DNA of 9,590 nt from an uncultured Prevotellaceae bacterium (GCA_937892315.1 CALAVF010000029.1:1-9590); one strand, 5' to 3'; positions 1-7,744 are shown, counted from the stretch's first letter. Program-made: numbers and translations. Notes: generated by a model from the letters alone, not told the origin.

Positions 1-486
1 CTGAAGAGTGTGGAGACGGACGACACGGCAGGTTCGGCAAAGAACATCAGCGAGAAGGGGCTGAAAGGCCATGCCGCCATCTGCTCGAAGTTTGCCGCTC
101 CGCTGTATGGCATGAAGATTCTGGAGGAGGGCATCGAGACGAACAAGCACAACTTCACGAGGTTCCTGGTGTTGGCAGACCCTTGGCAGGCAGAGGAACT
201 GAGTGTGCCAAGCAAGTCGAACAAGGCAAGCATCGTGTTCAGTTTGCCTCACAGTGAAGGTTCGCTCTCTCAGGTGCTGAGCATCTTCTCATTCTACAAA
301 ATCAACCTGACGAAGATTCAGTCGCTGCCGATTATCGGACGGGAGTGGGAGTATATGTTCTACATCGACGTGATGTATGAGGACTATACACGTTACCGCC
401 AAAGCATCGATGCGGTGAGACCGCTGACCAAGCAACTGAAAATATTAGGAGAATATCAAGAAGGAAAAAGCACGATAGAACAATGA
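1..486 (+). CDS. pheA: Prephenate dehydratase, C-terminal part (5' end outside window)
   Basis: Converts prephenate to phenylpyruvate, the step before the final transamination to phenylalanine; cytosolic. The frame is open from the first base, so the N-terminal part lies upstream; 161 codons are visible. They show the end of the catalytic domain (DTAGSAKNI at visible residues 8-16, then NFTRF at 51-55, the family TRF motif containing the catalytic Thr). An ACT regulatory domain follows from about residue 76. The ACT ligand motifs are changed: GSLSQV stands where GALxxx is usual, and IQSLP (106-110) stands where ESRP is usual, so the arginine of that motif is absent. I believe this variant is common in Bacteroidota but cannot check it. 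No chorismate mutase domain is visible; the operon supplies that activity from the DAHP synthase fusion. The TGA stop overlaps the next ATG (ATGA, 483-486), which suggests translational coupling. Confidence 0.93.
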   Translation: MKSVETDDTAGSAKNISEKGLKGHAAICSKFAAPLYGMKILEEGIETNKHNFTRFLVLADPWQAEELSVPSKSNKASIVFSLPHSEGSLSQVLSIFSFYKINLTKIQSLPIIGREWEYMFYIDVMYEDYTRYRQSIDAVRPLTKQLKILGEYQEGKSTIEQ

Positions 487-1667
487 TACAGCCAGCAGAC
501 AGACTCTCTCTTGTGAGCGAGTATTACTTTTCGAGAAAATTGAAGGAAGTGGCAAAGTTGAACGCGGAGGGCAAGGACATCATCTCGCTTGCCATCGGTT
601 CGCCCGACATGCCGCCCAGTGCAGAAACCATCGACGTGCTCTGCGAGAACGCCAAACGTGCCGATGCCCACGGGTATCAGCCCACGGTGGGCATTCCCGA
701 ACTGAGAAAGGCGATGGCAGGATTCTACCAGCGTTGGTACGGCGTAGAACTCGACCCTGCCACGGAGATTCAGCCACTCATCGGCAGCAAGGAGGGCATC
801 TTGCATGTGACCTTGGCATTGTGCAACCCTGGCGACAAGGTGCTGGTGCCCAATCCCGGCTATCCCACCTACACGTCGCTGAGCAAGATTCTGGGTCAGG
901 AGATTGTGAACTACGACCTCTTGGAAAGCAACGGCTGGCAACCCGACTTCGAGCAGTTGGAAGAAATTGTAAATCGTCAATCGCCAAATGGTAAATTTCG
1001 TTTGATGTGGACGAACTATCCCAACATGCCGACCGGTGGACGTGCCACCCGTGAGTTGTACGAGAAGATTGTGGCATTTGCCCAGAAGCACAACATCGTG
1101 GTGGTGAACGACAACCCCTACTCTTTCATTCTGAACAGAGACGAGCATCTGAGCATCCTGCAAGTGCCGGGAGCGAAGGAATGCTGCATCGAGTTCAACT
1201 CCATGTCGAAGAGCCACAACATGCCCGGTTGGCGTGTGGGCATGTTGGCAACCAACAGCACGTTCGTTCAGTGGATTCTGAAAATCAAGAGCAACATCGA
1301 CTCGGGCACGTTCCGACCTCTGCAATTAGCCGCAGCACAAGCATACGAAAACACGGAAGCATGGCACACACACGCAAACATTGAAACTTACGCCACTCGT
1401 CGCAAAATTGCCGAGGAAATCATGACCACCCTCGGCTGCACGTTCGACCCCACGCAGCAAGGCATGTTCCTCTGGGGACGCATCCCCGACAGCATTGCCG
1501 ACGTGGAGGACTTGACCGAAAAGGTGCTGCACGAGGCTCGCGTGTTCATCACCCCCGGCTTCATTTTTGGCTCGAACGGCAAGCGGTACATCCGCATCAG
1601 CCTTTGTGCCAAGGACGAGAAGATGCAACTCGCCTTGCAGAGAATTCAAGAAGTTTTCAAGAAATAA
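483..1667 (+). CDS. PLP-dependent class I/II aminotransferase, probable aromatic amino acid transaminase
   Basis: A 394-residue fold-type I aminotransferase, the normal length for the family. Visible landmarks are the substrate/PLP region around GYQPTVGIPELR (64-75), the SMSKSHNMPGWRVG signature with Schiff-base lysine K243 and phosphate-binding R251, the pyridine-binding aspartate D210 in DNPY with Y213, and the substrate carboxylate arginine R371 in RISL. The NPTG motif reads MPTG (182-185), so the Asn that normally contacts the PLP 3'-oxygen is Met. Its place between pheA and the DAHP synthase gene suggests it transaminates phenylpyruvate and 4-hydroxyphenylpyruvate, giving Phe and Tyr; this is inferred from context, since the family also includes alanine, aspartate and LL-diaminopimelate aminotransferases. 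The ATG overlaps the pheA stop by 4 nt. A purine-rich AAGGAAAAAG lies upstream but is too far from the start to be a convincing Shine-Dalgarno site. Confidence 0.92.
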   Translation: MIQPADRLSLVSEYYFSRKLKEVAKLNAEGKDIISLAIGSPDMPPSAETIDVLCENAKRADAHGYQPTVGIPELRKAMAGFYQRWYGVELDPATEIQPLIGSKEGILHVTLALCNPGDKVLVPNPGYPTYTSLSKILGQEIVNYDLLESNGWQPDFEQLEEIVNRQSPNGKFRLMWTNYPNMPTGGRATRELYEKIVAFAQKHNIVVVNDNPYSFILNRDEHLSILQVPGAKECCIEFNSMSKSHNMPGWRVGMLATNSTFVQWILKIKSNIDSGTFRPLQLAAAQAYENTEAWHTHANIETYATRRKIAEEIMTTLGCTFDPTQQGMFLWGRIPDSIADVEDLTEKVLHEARVFITPGFIFGSNGKRYIRISLCAKDEKMQLALQRIQEVFKK

Positions 1668-1682
1668 ACAACAAACAACAAT

Positions 1683-2750
1683 ATGGAACTCGAACTACAA
1701 CGATTAGGTCTTCCAAGTGATAATGAACGTCCGTTCGTCATCGCCGGTCCATGCTCTGCCGAGACCGAAGAGCAAGTCATGACCACAGCACGCCAGTTGG
1801 CTGAAAAAGGATGCCACATGTTTCGTGCCGGTGTGTGGAAACCCCGCACTAAACCAGGAGGATTCGAAGGAAACGGCGAGAAGGCACTGCCGTGGATGAA
1901 GCAGGTGAAGGAAGAAACAGGAATGCTGACCGCTACTGAAGTGGCAACCCCTGAGCATGTGGAATTGTGCCTCAAATACGGCATCGACATCCTCTGGGTG
2001 GGTGCAAGAACAACGGCAAACCCCTTTGCTGTACAGGCATTGGCTGACAGTTTGAAGGGTGTGGACATTCCTGTGTTTGTGAAGAACCCTGTCAACCCTG
2101 ACCTCGAACTGTGGATTGGTGCCCTCGAACGCATCAATGGTGCAGGTATCAAACGTATGGCTGCCATCCATCGTGGTTTTTCATCTTACGACAAGAAGAT
2201 TTACCGCAACCTCCCCATGTGGCAGATTCCTATCGAGTTGAAGCGTCGCATCCCGAACATTCCCATGGTGTGCGACCCCAGCCACATCGGTGGTCGTCGC
2301 GACCTCATCGCCCCACTCTGCCAACAGGCAATGGACCTCGGCATGGACGGCCTCATCGTGGAGAGCCACTGCAACCCCGACAAGGCTTGGAGCGATGCCA
2401 GCCAGCAGGTCACACCAGACATTCTCGACTACATCCTCTCCATCCTCGTCATCCGTGCTGAAACACAGACGACGGAGAACATCACCGCCCTGCGTAAGCA
2501 AATCGACGAAATCGACAACAACATCATCGAGGTGCTTGCCAAGCGTATGCGTATCAGCCGTGAAATCGGTCAATACAAGAAGGAGCATGGCATGACCATT
2601 CTTCAGACGGCACGTTACACCGAGATTCTCGACAAGCGTGGTGCTCAAGGAACGCTCATGGGCATTGACCCCGAGTGTATCAAGAAGATTTTCGAGGCAA
2701 TTCACGAAGAATCTGTCAACCAGCAAATGAAAGTCCTGAATAAAGCATGA
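1683..2750 (+). CDS. Bifunctional 3-deoxy-7-phosphoheptulonate (DAHP) synthase / chorismate mutase
   Basis: A 355-residue fusion joining the first step of the shikimate pathway (PEP + erythrose 4-phosphate to DAHP) to chorismate to prephenate. Residues 1 to about 255 are a type I-beta DAHP synthase: GPCS with metal Cys24, KPRTKPGGFEG (53-63), KNPVNPD (134-140), DPSHIGGRRD (198-207) with metal His201, then Glu227 and Asp238, at the 26- and 11-residue spacings of the known metal site. Residues about 265-350 form an AroQ-type chorismate mutase. R271, R288, K299 and R311 match the spacing of R11, R28, K39 and R51 in the E. coli enzyme, and Q347/Q348 fits its Q88. C-terminal fusions of this kind are known from Prevotella and Porphyromonas, where prephenate binding to the mutase domain inhibits the synthase; the same feedback is expected here. 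The start follows an A-rich 15-nt gap without a Shine-Dalgarno site, usual for Bacteroidota. The stop overlaps tyrA by ATGA. Confidence 0.96.
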   Translation: MELELQRLGLPSDNERPFVIAGPCSAETEEQVMTTARQLAEKGCHMFRAGVWKPRTKPGGFEGNGEKALPWMKQVKEETGMLTATEVATPEHVELCLKYGIDILWVGARTTANPFAVQALADSLKGVDIPVFVKNPVNPDLELWIGALERINGAGIKRMAAIHRGFSSYDKKIYRNLPMWQIPIELKRRIPNIPMVCDPSHIGGRRDLIAPLCQQAMDLGMDGLIVESHCNPDKAWSDASQQVTPDILDYILSILVIRAETQTTENITALRKQIDEIDNNIIEVLAKRMRISREIGQYKKEHGMTILQTARYTEILDKRGAQGTLMGIDPECIKKIFEAIHEESVNQQMKVLNKA

Positions 2751-3523
2751 AAATTCTGATATTAGGAGCAGGCAAGATGGGGTCGTTCTTCACCGACCTG
2801 CTGTCGTTCGAACATGAAGTGGCTGTTTACGACATAGACCCCAAACGATTGAGATTCATGTACAACACCCAGCGTTTCACCACGTTGGAGGAGATTGGCG
2901 AGTTCCGTCCTGACCTTGTCATCAATGCCGTTTCGCTGAAATATACGTTGGACGTGTTCCGCCAAGTGATTCCTTATCTACCCAAGGAATACTGCATTTT
3001 GAGTGATATTTCGTCGGTGAAGACTGACTTTAAGGATTTCTATGAGGCGAGCGGTTTTCATTATGTCAGCACCCACCCCATGTTTGGTCCCACCTTTGCC
3101 AACCTCGGCAAACTGAGCGACGAAAACGCCATCATCATCAATGAAGGTGACTACATGGGACGCTGCTTCTTCAAGGACCTCTACTCGCGTCTGGGGCTCA
3201 ACATCTTCGAATACACCTTCGAGGAGCATGACCAAACGGTGGCATACTCCCTCTCCATCCCCTTCATCTCCACCTTCGCCTTCGCGGCGGTGATGAAGCA
3301 TCAGGATGCACCAGGTACCACCTTCAAGCGTCACATGAAAATCGCCAAAGGCGTCCTTTCTGAAGACGACACCCTCCTGCGTGAAATCCTCTTCAACCCC
3401 TACACCAAGGGACAGGTGGAGCAGATTCGCAAGGAGATGAAGGAAATCATCGAAATCATCGACACCCGCGACGAAGACCACATGCAGCAGTATCTGACCA
3501 AGATACGAAAGAACATCAAGTGA
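2747..3523 (+). CDS. tyrA: Prephenate dehydrogenase, short monofunctional form
   Basis: Oxidative decarboxylation of prephenate to 4-hydroxyphenylpyruvate, the tyrosine branch of the operon; cytosolic. The 258 residues contain an N-terminal Rossmann fold with GAGKMG (7-12) and acidic residues D29/D31 at the end of the second strand, favouring NAD+ over NADP+. SDISSVKTD (86-94) and STHPMFGPT (108-116) follow, the latter with the catalytic His110. HD at 161-162 opens the helical dimerisation domain. In the FxxxxRIA prephenate-binding region found in many TyrA proteins this one has FKRHMKIA (193-200), apparently with Lys198 in place of Arg; my alignment here is tentative. No ACT or chorismate mutase domain is attached, so feedback on this protein is likely weak or absent. 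It is the last gene of the operon, overlaps the previous stop by 4 nt, and is followed within about 30 nt by a strong terminator. Confidence 0.94.
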   Translation: MKILILGAGKMGSFFTDLLSFEHEVAVYDIDPKRLRFMYNTQRFTTLEEIGEFRPDLVINAVSLKYTLDVFRQVIPYLPKEYCILSDISSVKTDFKDFYEASGFHYVSTHPMFGPTFANLGKLSDENAIIINEGDYMGRCFFKDLYSRLGLNIFEYTFEEHDQTVAYSLSIPFISTFAFAAVMKHQDAPGTTFKRHMKIAKGVLSEDDTLLREILFNPYTKGQVEQIRKEMKEIIEIIDTRDEDHMQQYLTKIRKNIK

Positions 3524-3549
3524 GGGAGGCTTTACACATTATTATATTT

Positions 3550-3586
3550 AAAGGGCATTGCTACACGTTAGCAATGCCCTTTTTCT
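3550..3586. terminator. Hairpin terminator shared by convergent tyrA and recJ-recQ-TPR transcripts
   Basis: A perfect 13-bp stem (3550-3562 with 3570-3582) around a 7-nt loop is followed on the + strand by a T run (3580-3584). This is a classic intrinsic terminator 27 nt after the tyrA stop. Read on the - strand, the same stem is followed by an AT-rich TTTAAATATAAT stretch, so it probably ends the opposing transcript too, less cleanly. The TPR gene stop codon (3568-3570) lies at the loop/stem edge. Confidence 0.9.
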
Positions 3587-3885
3587 GTTGACTTAAACTC
3601 GCCGTTCAGTTGTTCCAGCAACTGCGGGTTGAGGTCTAAGGCTTTTCGCATGTCGTCGAGGGCACCTTTCTTGTCGCCTCGGTTCATGCGGAGGGAGCCA
3701 CGAAGTTGGTAGAGTTCGGCATCCTCGGTGTGGAGGGTGTCGATGAGAACATCCAAGTCTTTTTCCGCCTCTTCATACTGCTGCATCTGGCAGAGGGTGA
3801 GGGCACGCTGTTGATAAGCCTTGGCATCCGAGGGGTTGGCAGCGATGGCTTGGGTGGTTTTTACAATCATTTCGAGTGGAGTCAT
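3568..3885 (-). CDS. Small tetratricopeptide repeat (TPR) protein
   Basis: A 105-residue soluble protein made almost wholly of two 34-residue TPR units, about residues 21-54 (AKAYQQRALT onward) and 55-88 (DAELYQLRGS onward). They have the spaced small and aromatic residues typical of the repeat and a closing LNPQ. There is a short N-terminal helix and an acidic/polar tail, and no signal peptide, membrane segment or catalytic motif. TPR units mediate protein-protein contacts; the partner is unknown. The ATG sits 6 nt after the recQ stop, so the gene is very likely co-transcribed with recJ-recQ and might serve DNA repair, but that is inference from position only. The last four residues (KGHC) and the stop are encoded by the arm and loop edge of the convergent terminator. 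Confidence 0.8.
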   Translation of the reverse strand: MTPLEMIVKTTQAIAANPSDAKAYQQRALTLCQMQQYEEAEKDLDVLIDTLHTEDAELYQLRGSLRMNRGDKKGALDDMRKALDLNPQLLEQLNGEFKSTEKGHC

Positions 3886-3891
3886 ATTGAA

Positions 3892-5832
3892 TCAATCTTT
3901 AGAAGTGAGCAATGTAGGGGAAAGACGGACATCGAAGCCATCGACAAGAAGTTCTTCCTCTGCCATCATGTCCCGAATGGTTTCTTTCAGCACCTGCGTT
4001 TTAAGGGAGAGTTTCTTCAAGTCTGTCAGTTGATGCACTTCGCCGTCTTGCAGAAATTCGACAATCGCCTTCCGCGTTTCCTGAATTTCATCCACCTTCT
4101 GAGTGCCGGTCTTTTTCTTTTCCAGACACCCGTCACACTGGCCACAATCGCAATCGGTCTTCTCGCCAAAGTAGCGAAGAAGCATCCGACTGCGACATTT
4201 ATCAGTCGTGGTCACATATTCCGCGATGTCGTCGATACGCTGTTGGAAGTCGCTCTTGCGGTCTTGATAGACGATGGGAGGCAGATTGATTTGTTCCGTA
4301 TCCACACGGGCGATGGGATAACCCACCGTGGGCGTGTGGCGATGAGGGATAAAATCAATGATGCGGCTGTGGTGAAGGTCTTTCAGAATCTGATAGACAC
4401 GTTCAGCCGGAATCCCCGTGAGCACAGACAGGTATTGCTCTTCGACATAGACAAAGCCGGCGAACACACCCGTATAGACACGCAAGATGGTCTGAATCAC
4501 GGCATCGGTTTCTGCATCCGTCTCGTACATCCGATACAGTTCTTCTTTCCGCAAGATGAAATGCAGTGCCGACTTGAAATCCTGCTCCTCGTGAAATTCC
4601 AGATAGCCCGCATTATTCAACAGGTTCAACGCCGAACAAGTCGGGACGGGAAACTGCCGAAAGCGTTTGCAAAATGTTTCGAGCGGGAAGTAAAACGTCC
4701 TGCCTGTCGCCTCGCCGACTCCGACCTGAAGGAAACAGGCGACGTTCTCATACGTCTTCCTCACATAGTCGATGTCGGGATAGGTCTGAGGCACACGACG
4801 ATTGAGCGTCTTGATGTCTTGCTTGTTGTAGAGCAGGACCGCATAGGAGGTCTTGCCGTCACGCCCTGCACGACCAGCCTCCTGAAAGTAAGCCTCAAGC
4901 GAATCGGGCATATTGAAATGAATCACCAGCCGCACATCGGGCTTGTCGATGCCCATGCCGAAAGCATTGGTGGCGACCATCACACGCACACGGTCTTTCC
5001 GCCAACTAATCTGACGAAGGTCTTTCTCCGCATTGGTGAGCCCTGCATGGTAGTGGCTGGCGGAAATGTCATTGTCGTTCAAGTAGCGGGCAATGTCCAC
5101 CGTCTGCTGACGGGTGCGTGTGTAAACAATGGCACTGCCATTAGGCACCCCCTGCAACACGTGCAGCATCTCCCCTGCCCTGTCTTCCGTCTCACGCACC
5201 ACATAGATGAGGTTCTTGCGTTCAAAACTCATCGAAAAGACATTCTTCTCCCTGAAAGCGAGTTGTTCCTGAATGTCATCCACCACCTTGGGCGTGGCGG
5301 TCGCCGTCAACGCCAACACTGGCACATGGGCAGGAAGGAGGCGACGCATCTGGGCAATCTGCAAATAAGAAGGACGGAAGTCGTAGCCCCATTGCGAGAT
5401 GCAATGAGCCTCATCGACCACTATCATGCTCACCTGACGCATACGCACCAGTTTCGCCTGAAAGATGTCGGAAGAAAGTCGTTCGGGGGAAATGTAAAGA
5501 AGTTTGTAAGCACCCAAGACACTGTTGTCGAGCACACGGATGATATCGTCACGCAGCATACCCGAATAAACCGCCTCCGCCTTGATGCCACGGTTCTTGA
5601 GTTGCTGCACCTGGTCTTTCATCAGCGAGATGAGCGGAGTGACCACGATGCACAACCCTTCCATTGCCAACGCTGGCACCTGAAAGCAGATGGACTTTCC
5701 GCCACCCGTCGGCATCAGTCCCAGCGTGTCCTTTCCGCTGCAGATGCTTTCGATGATGTCCGCCTGAATGCCCCGGAAAGAGCCGTAGCCCCAATACTCC
5801 CTGAGGATGTCAAGATACTTCCCGTCAGCCAT
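3892..5832 (-). CDS. recQ: RecQ-family ATP-dependent DNA helicase, atypical C-terminal layout
   Basis: A 3'-5' superfamily 2 DNA helicase of recombination and replication-fork repair, 646 residues from the chosen start. Motifs in order are Walker A PTGGGKS (41-47), DEAH (140-143) running into the aromatic-rich loop HCISQWGYDFRP (143-154), TATAT (176-180), VATNAFGMGIDKPDVR (287-302) and QEAGRAGRDG (317-326). A zinc cluster follows at C546, C563, C566 and C569, with an extra C561. E. coli RecQ has about 50 residues between motif VI and its zinc site; here there are about 220, with two stretches resembling winged helices (near 381-417 and 456-506). Another winged-helix-like region lies at 580-637, and I see no HRDC domain. 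The start at 5832 is preferred because AGAGGTGG lies 6 nt upstream. The frame stays open 20 codons further to 5892, but that would overlap recJ by 68 nt instead of 8. Confidence 0.93.
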   Translation of the reverse strand: MADGKYLDILREYWGYGSFRGIQADIIESICSGKDTLGLMPTGGGKSICFQVPALAMEGLCIVVTPLISLMKDQVQQLKNRGIKAEAVYSGMLRDDIIRVLDNSVLGAYKLLYISPERLSSDIFQAKLVRMRQVSMIVVDEAHCISQWGYDFRPSYLQIAQMRRLLPAHVPVLALTATATPKVVDDIQEQLAFREKNVFSMSFERKNLIYVVRETEDRAGEMLHVLQGVPNGSAIVYTRTRQQTVDIARYLNDNDISASHYHAGLTNAEKDLRQISWRKDRVRVMVATNAFGMGIDKPDVRLVIHFNMPDSLEAYFQEAGRAGRDGKTSYAVLLYNKQDIKTLNRRVPQTYPDIDYVRKTYENVACFLQVGVGEATGRTFYFPLETFCKRFRQFPVPTCSALNLLNNAGYLEFHEEQDFKSALHFILRKEELYRMYETDAETDAVIQTILRVYTGVFAGFVYVEEQYLSVLTGIPAERVYQILKDLHHSRIIDFIPHRHTPTVGYPIARVDTEQINLPPIVYQDRKSDFQQRIDDIAEYVTTTDKCRSRMLLRYFGEKTDCDCGQCDGCLEKKKTGTQKVDEIQETRKAIVEFLQDGEVHQLTDLKKLSLKTQVLKETIRDMMAEEELLVDGFDVRLSPTLLTSKD

Positions 5833-7564
5833 TCTCGTCCACCTCTGGTTCGCTAATCCTGATGTCCTCGATTTGCAGTTGCACCTCGCCATGCTTGCGT
5901 GTATTTTCCTCCACGCTATACACGATGTCGAAGGCTCGTTTGGTCTTGATGTAGCGTGCTTCCGAACTCTGTCCGAAAGCGATGCCGTTCATCACGTTGT
6001 TCGACTTATTGTCCACCAGTTCCAACTTGATGTGCTCCTGCTGACGACCCACCACCTTGCTCGTTCCATAGTCATAGACATGGTGTGTGCAGAACAGCGG
6101 CTTGGGGTTGTCGGGGCCGTATGGACGCATCCGCTTCAGGTCGGAATGGAACTTGGGCGTGATGTCTTTGAAGTTGATGACCGCATGAATGTCCAGGTTC
6201 GGACGGGTCTGCTCGGGATTGATATTCTCGTGTACATACTCCTCGAAACGGCGGGTGAACTCAGGCACGTTTTCGAGTTTCATCGACAAGCCTGCCGCAT
6301 AGGTGTGCCCGCCAAAGTTGTCGAGCAAATCCTCGCAATGCTGAATTGCCTTATACACATCGAAGCCGCTCACGCTGCGGGCACTGCCCGTCACGATGTC
6401 GCCATCGAGGGTCAGCACCACTGCCGGGCGGAAAAACTCCTCGGTCAGACGCGATGCCACGATGCCGATGACCCCCTTGTGCCAGTCGGCGTTGTAGATG
6501 ACGATGGCACTCTTGTCCTCCATCTCGGGCATGTGCTCCACCACACGGCTTGCCTCCTCAGTCATGCGTTTGTCCAGTTCCTTACGTTCCTCGTTGTAGT
6601 GGTTGATGGTCTCTGCCATCGAGAGCGCCTTCTTGTAATTGTGTTCCACCAGCAGGTCCACCGACTCCTTGCCGTTCTGGATGCGGCCGCTGGCGTTGAT
6701 GCGAGGACCAATCTTGAAGATGATGTCGCTCATGGTCAAGTCCTTGCCCGTCAGGCCGCACACGTCAATCACCGCCTTCAGCCCCACGCTGGGGTTGTTG
6801 TTCAACTGACGCAACCCGTGGAACGCCAAGATGCGGTTTTCGCCCATGATGGGCACAATGTCGCTGGCGATGCTGACGGCACAGAGGTCGAGCAGCGGAA
6901 TCAACGTGCTGAAAGAAATGCCGTTGCTGATGGCAAATGCCTGCATCAACTTGAATCCCACCCCACAACCCGAAAGGTCGAGATAAGGATAGGTGTTATC
7001 GACTCGCTTGGCATTGAGGATGGCAACTGCCGGCGGCAGCACCTCGTCGGGCACATGATGGTCGCAGATGATGAAGTCGATGCCCTTGTCCTTGGCATAC
7101 TGAATCTCCTCCGTCGCCTTGATGCCACAATCCAACACGACGACCAGTTTCACGCCACGGCTCTCGGCATAGTCAACACCCCTCCGCGACACGCCATAGC
7201 CCTCTTCGCTGCGGTCGGGAATGTAACACTCCACATTCGAATAGAACTGGGTCAGGAAGCGGTAAACCAATGCCACAGCCGTACACCCGTCCACGTCGTA
7301 GTCGCCATACACCAAGATGCGTTCACGCTGTCCCATCGCCTCGTTCAGTCGCTCCACCGCCACATCCATATCCTTCATCAAGAATGGGTCGTGCAGTTCC
7401 TGCAACTGTGGACGGAAATACGTCTTCGCCTTCTCCGCCGTGCGAATGCCGCGTGCCACGAGCATCTGTGCAATGGCTGGATTGACGTTCACAGCGTCAG
7501 CCAACTCTTTGGCACATGCCTGGTCCTCGGTTGTAGGTGGTTGGTAATTCCATTTGTAATTCAT
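5825..7564 (-). CDS. recJ: Single-stranded-DNA-specific 5'-3' exonuclease RecJ
   Basis: A DHH-family nuclease that degrades ssDNA 5' to 3' in the RecF pathway, mismatch repair and processing of stalled forks. It has 579 residues from the chosen start, close to the usual length. Metal-ligand motifs are VYGDYDVDG (85-93, Asp88/90/92), LDCG with Asp145, CDHH (Asp168, His169, His170) and SIASD with Asp235. The DHHA1 domain carries GSARSVSGFDV (393-403) and GGHTYAAGLS (418-427), and a beta-rich OB-type domain follows to the end. All expected catalytic residues are present. MNYKWNY at 7564 looks like the family N-terminus and has an A-rich leader. An in-frame ATG at 7615 (17 codons longer) has AGAAGG 7 nt upstream and is the main alternative. 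The stop overlaps the recQ start by 8 nt (ATGGCTGA). Pairing a 5'-3' nuclease with a 3'-5' helicase matches the known joint action of RecJ and RecQ. Confidence 0.95.
   Translation of the reverse strand: MNYKWNYQPPTTEDQACAKELADAVNVNPAIAQMLVARGIRTAEKAKTYFRPQLQELHDPFLMKDMDVAVERLNEAMGQRERILVYGDYDVDGCTAVALVYRFLTQFYSNVECYIPDRSEEGYGVSRRGVDYAESRGVKLVVVLDCGIKATEEIQYAKDKGIDFIICDHHVPDEVLPPAVAILNAKRVDNTYPYLDLSGCGVGFKLMQAFAISNGISFSTLIPLLDLCAVSIASDIVPIMGENRILAFHGLRQLNNNPSVGLKAVIDVCGLTGKDLTMSDIIFKIGPRINASGRIQNGKESVDLLVEHNYKKALSMAETINHYNEERKELDKRMTEEASRVVEHMPEMEDKSAIVIYNADWHKGVIGIVASRLTEEFFRPAVVLTLDGDIVTGSARSVSGFDVYKAIQHCEDLLDNFGGHTYAAGLSMKLENVPEFTRRFEEYVHENINPEQTRPNLDIHAVINFKDITPKFHSDLKRMRPYGPDNPKPLFCTHHVYDYGTSKVVGRQQEHIKLELVDNKSNNVMNGIAFGQSSEARYIKTKRAFDIVYSVEENTRKHGEVQLQIEDIRISEPEVDENG
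5839..5846 (-). promoter_or_regulatory. Shine-Dalgarno site of recQ
   Basis: AGAGGTGG on the - strand lies inside the 3' end of recJ, 6 nt before the ATG at 5832. It is the clearest ribosome binding site seen in this window and decides the recQ start in favour of the internal ATG over the one 20 codons upstream. It also suggests that recQ is reinitiated from ribosomes finishing recJ. Confidence 0.6.
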
Positions 7565-7744
7565 TCTATGTTGTCGTTTTATATGCACTCCCGATGCCCC
7601 GTCCGCACCTCGCATCCTTCCACCTTCTCTCCGCTCAAAATCCTCTCGCCTCAACCCGTCTTCACAGGGGCAAAATCACGCATCCACACACGCTCAGCAG
7701 CACCATTTTTTATCAAACAGCACATTTTCACCCAATATAATGTG
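7565..7744 (-). other. Leader region upstream of recJ, no gene recognised
   Basis: About 180 nt between the recJ start and the possible promoter at 7745-7778. The - strand frame of recJ stays open to 7654 but begins there only with TTG. It could give a 17- or 30-residue N-terminal extension rich in Arg and Gly, which does not resemble RecJ. A separate - strand frame of 65 codons (7651-7848) runs across the AT-rich block and looks fortuitous. No convincing hairpin or riboswitch was seen. Confidence 0.35.

Noticed and set aside
3706..5856. Long + strand open frame of 716 codons opposite recQ
   Set aside because: It is antisense to recQ, which has all helicase motifs. The translation lacks any family signature and is rich in His and Arg, as expected from the complement of a GC-biased gene.
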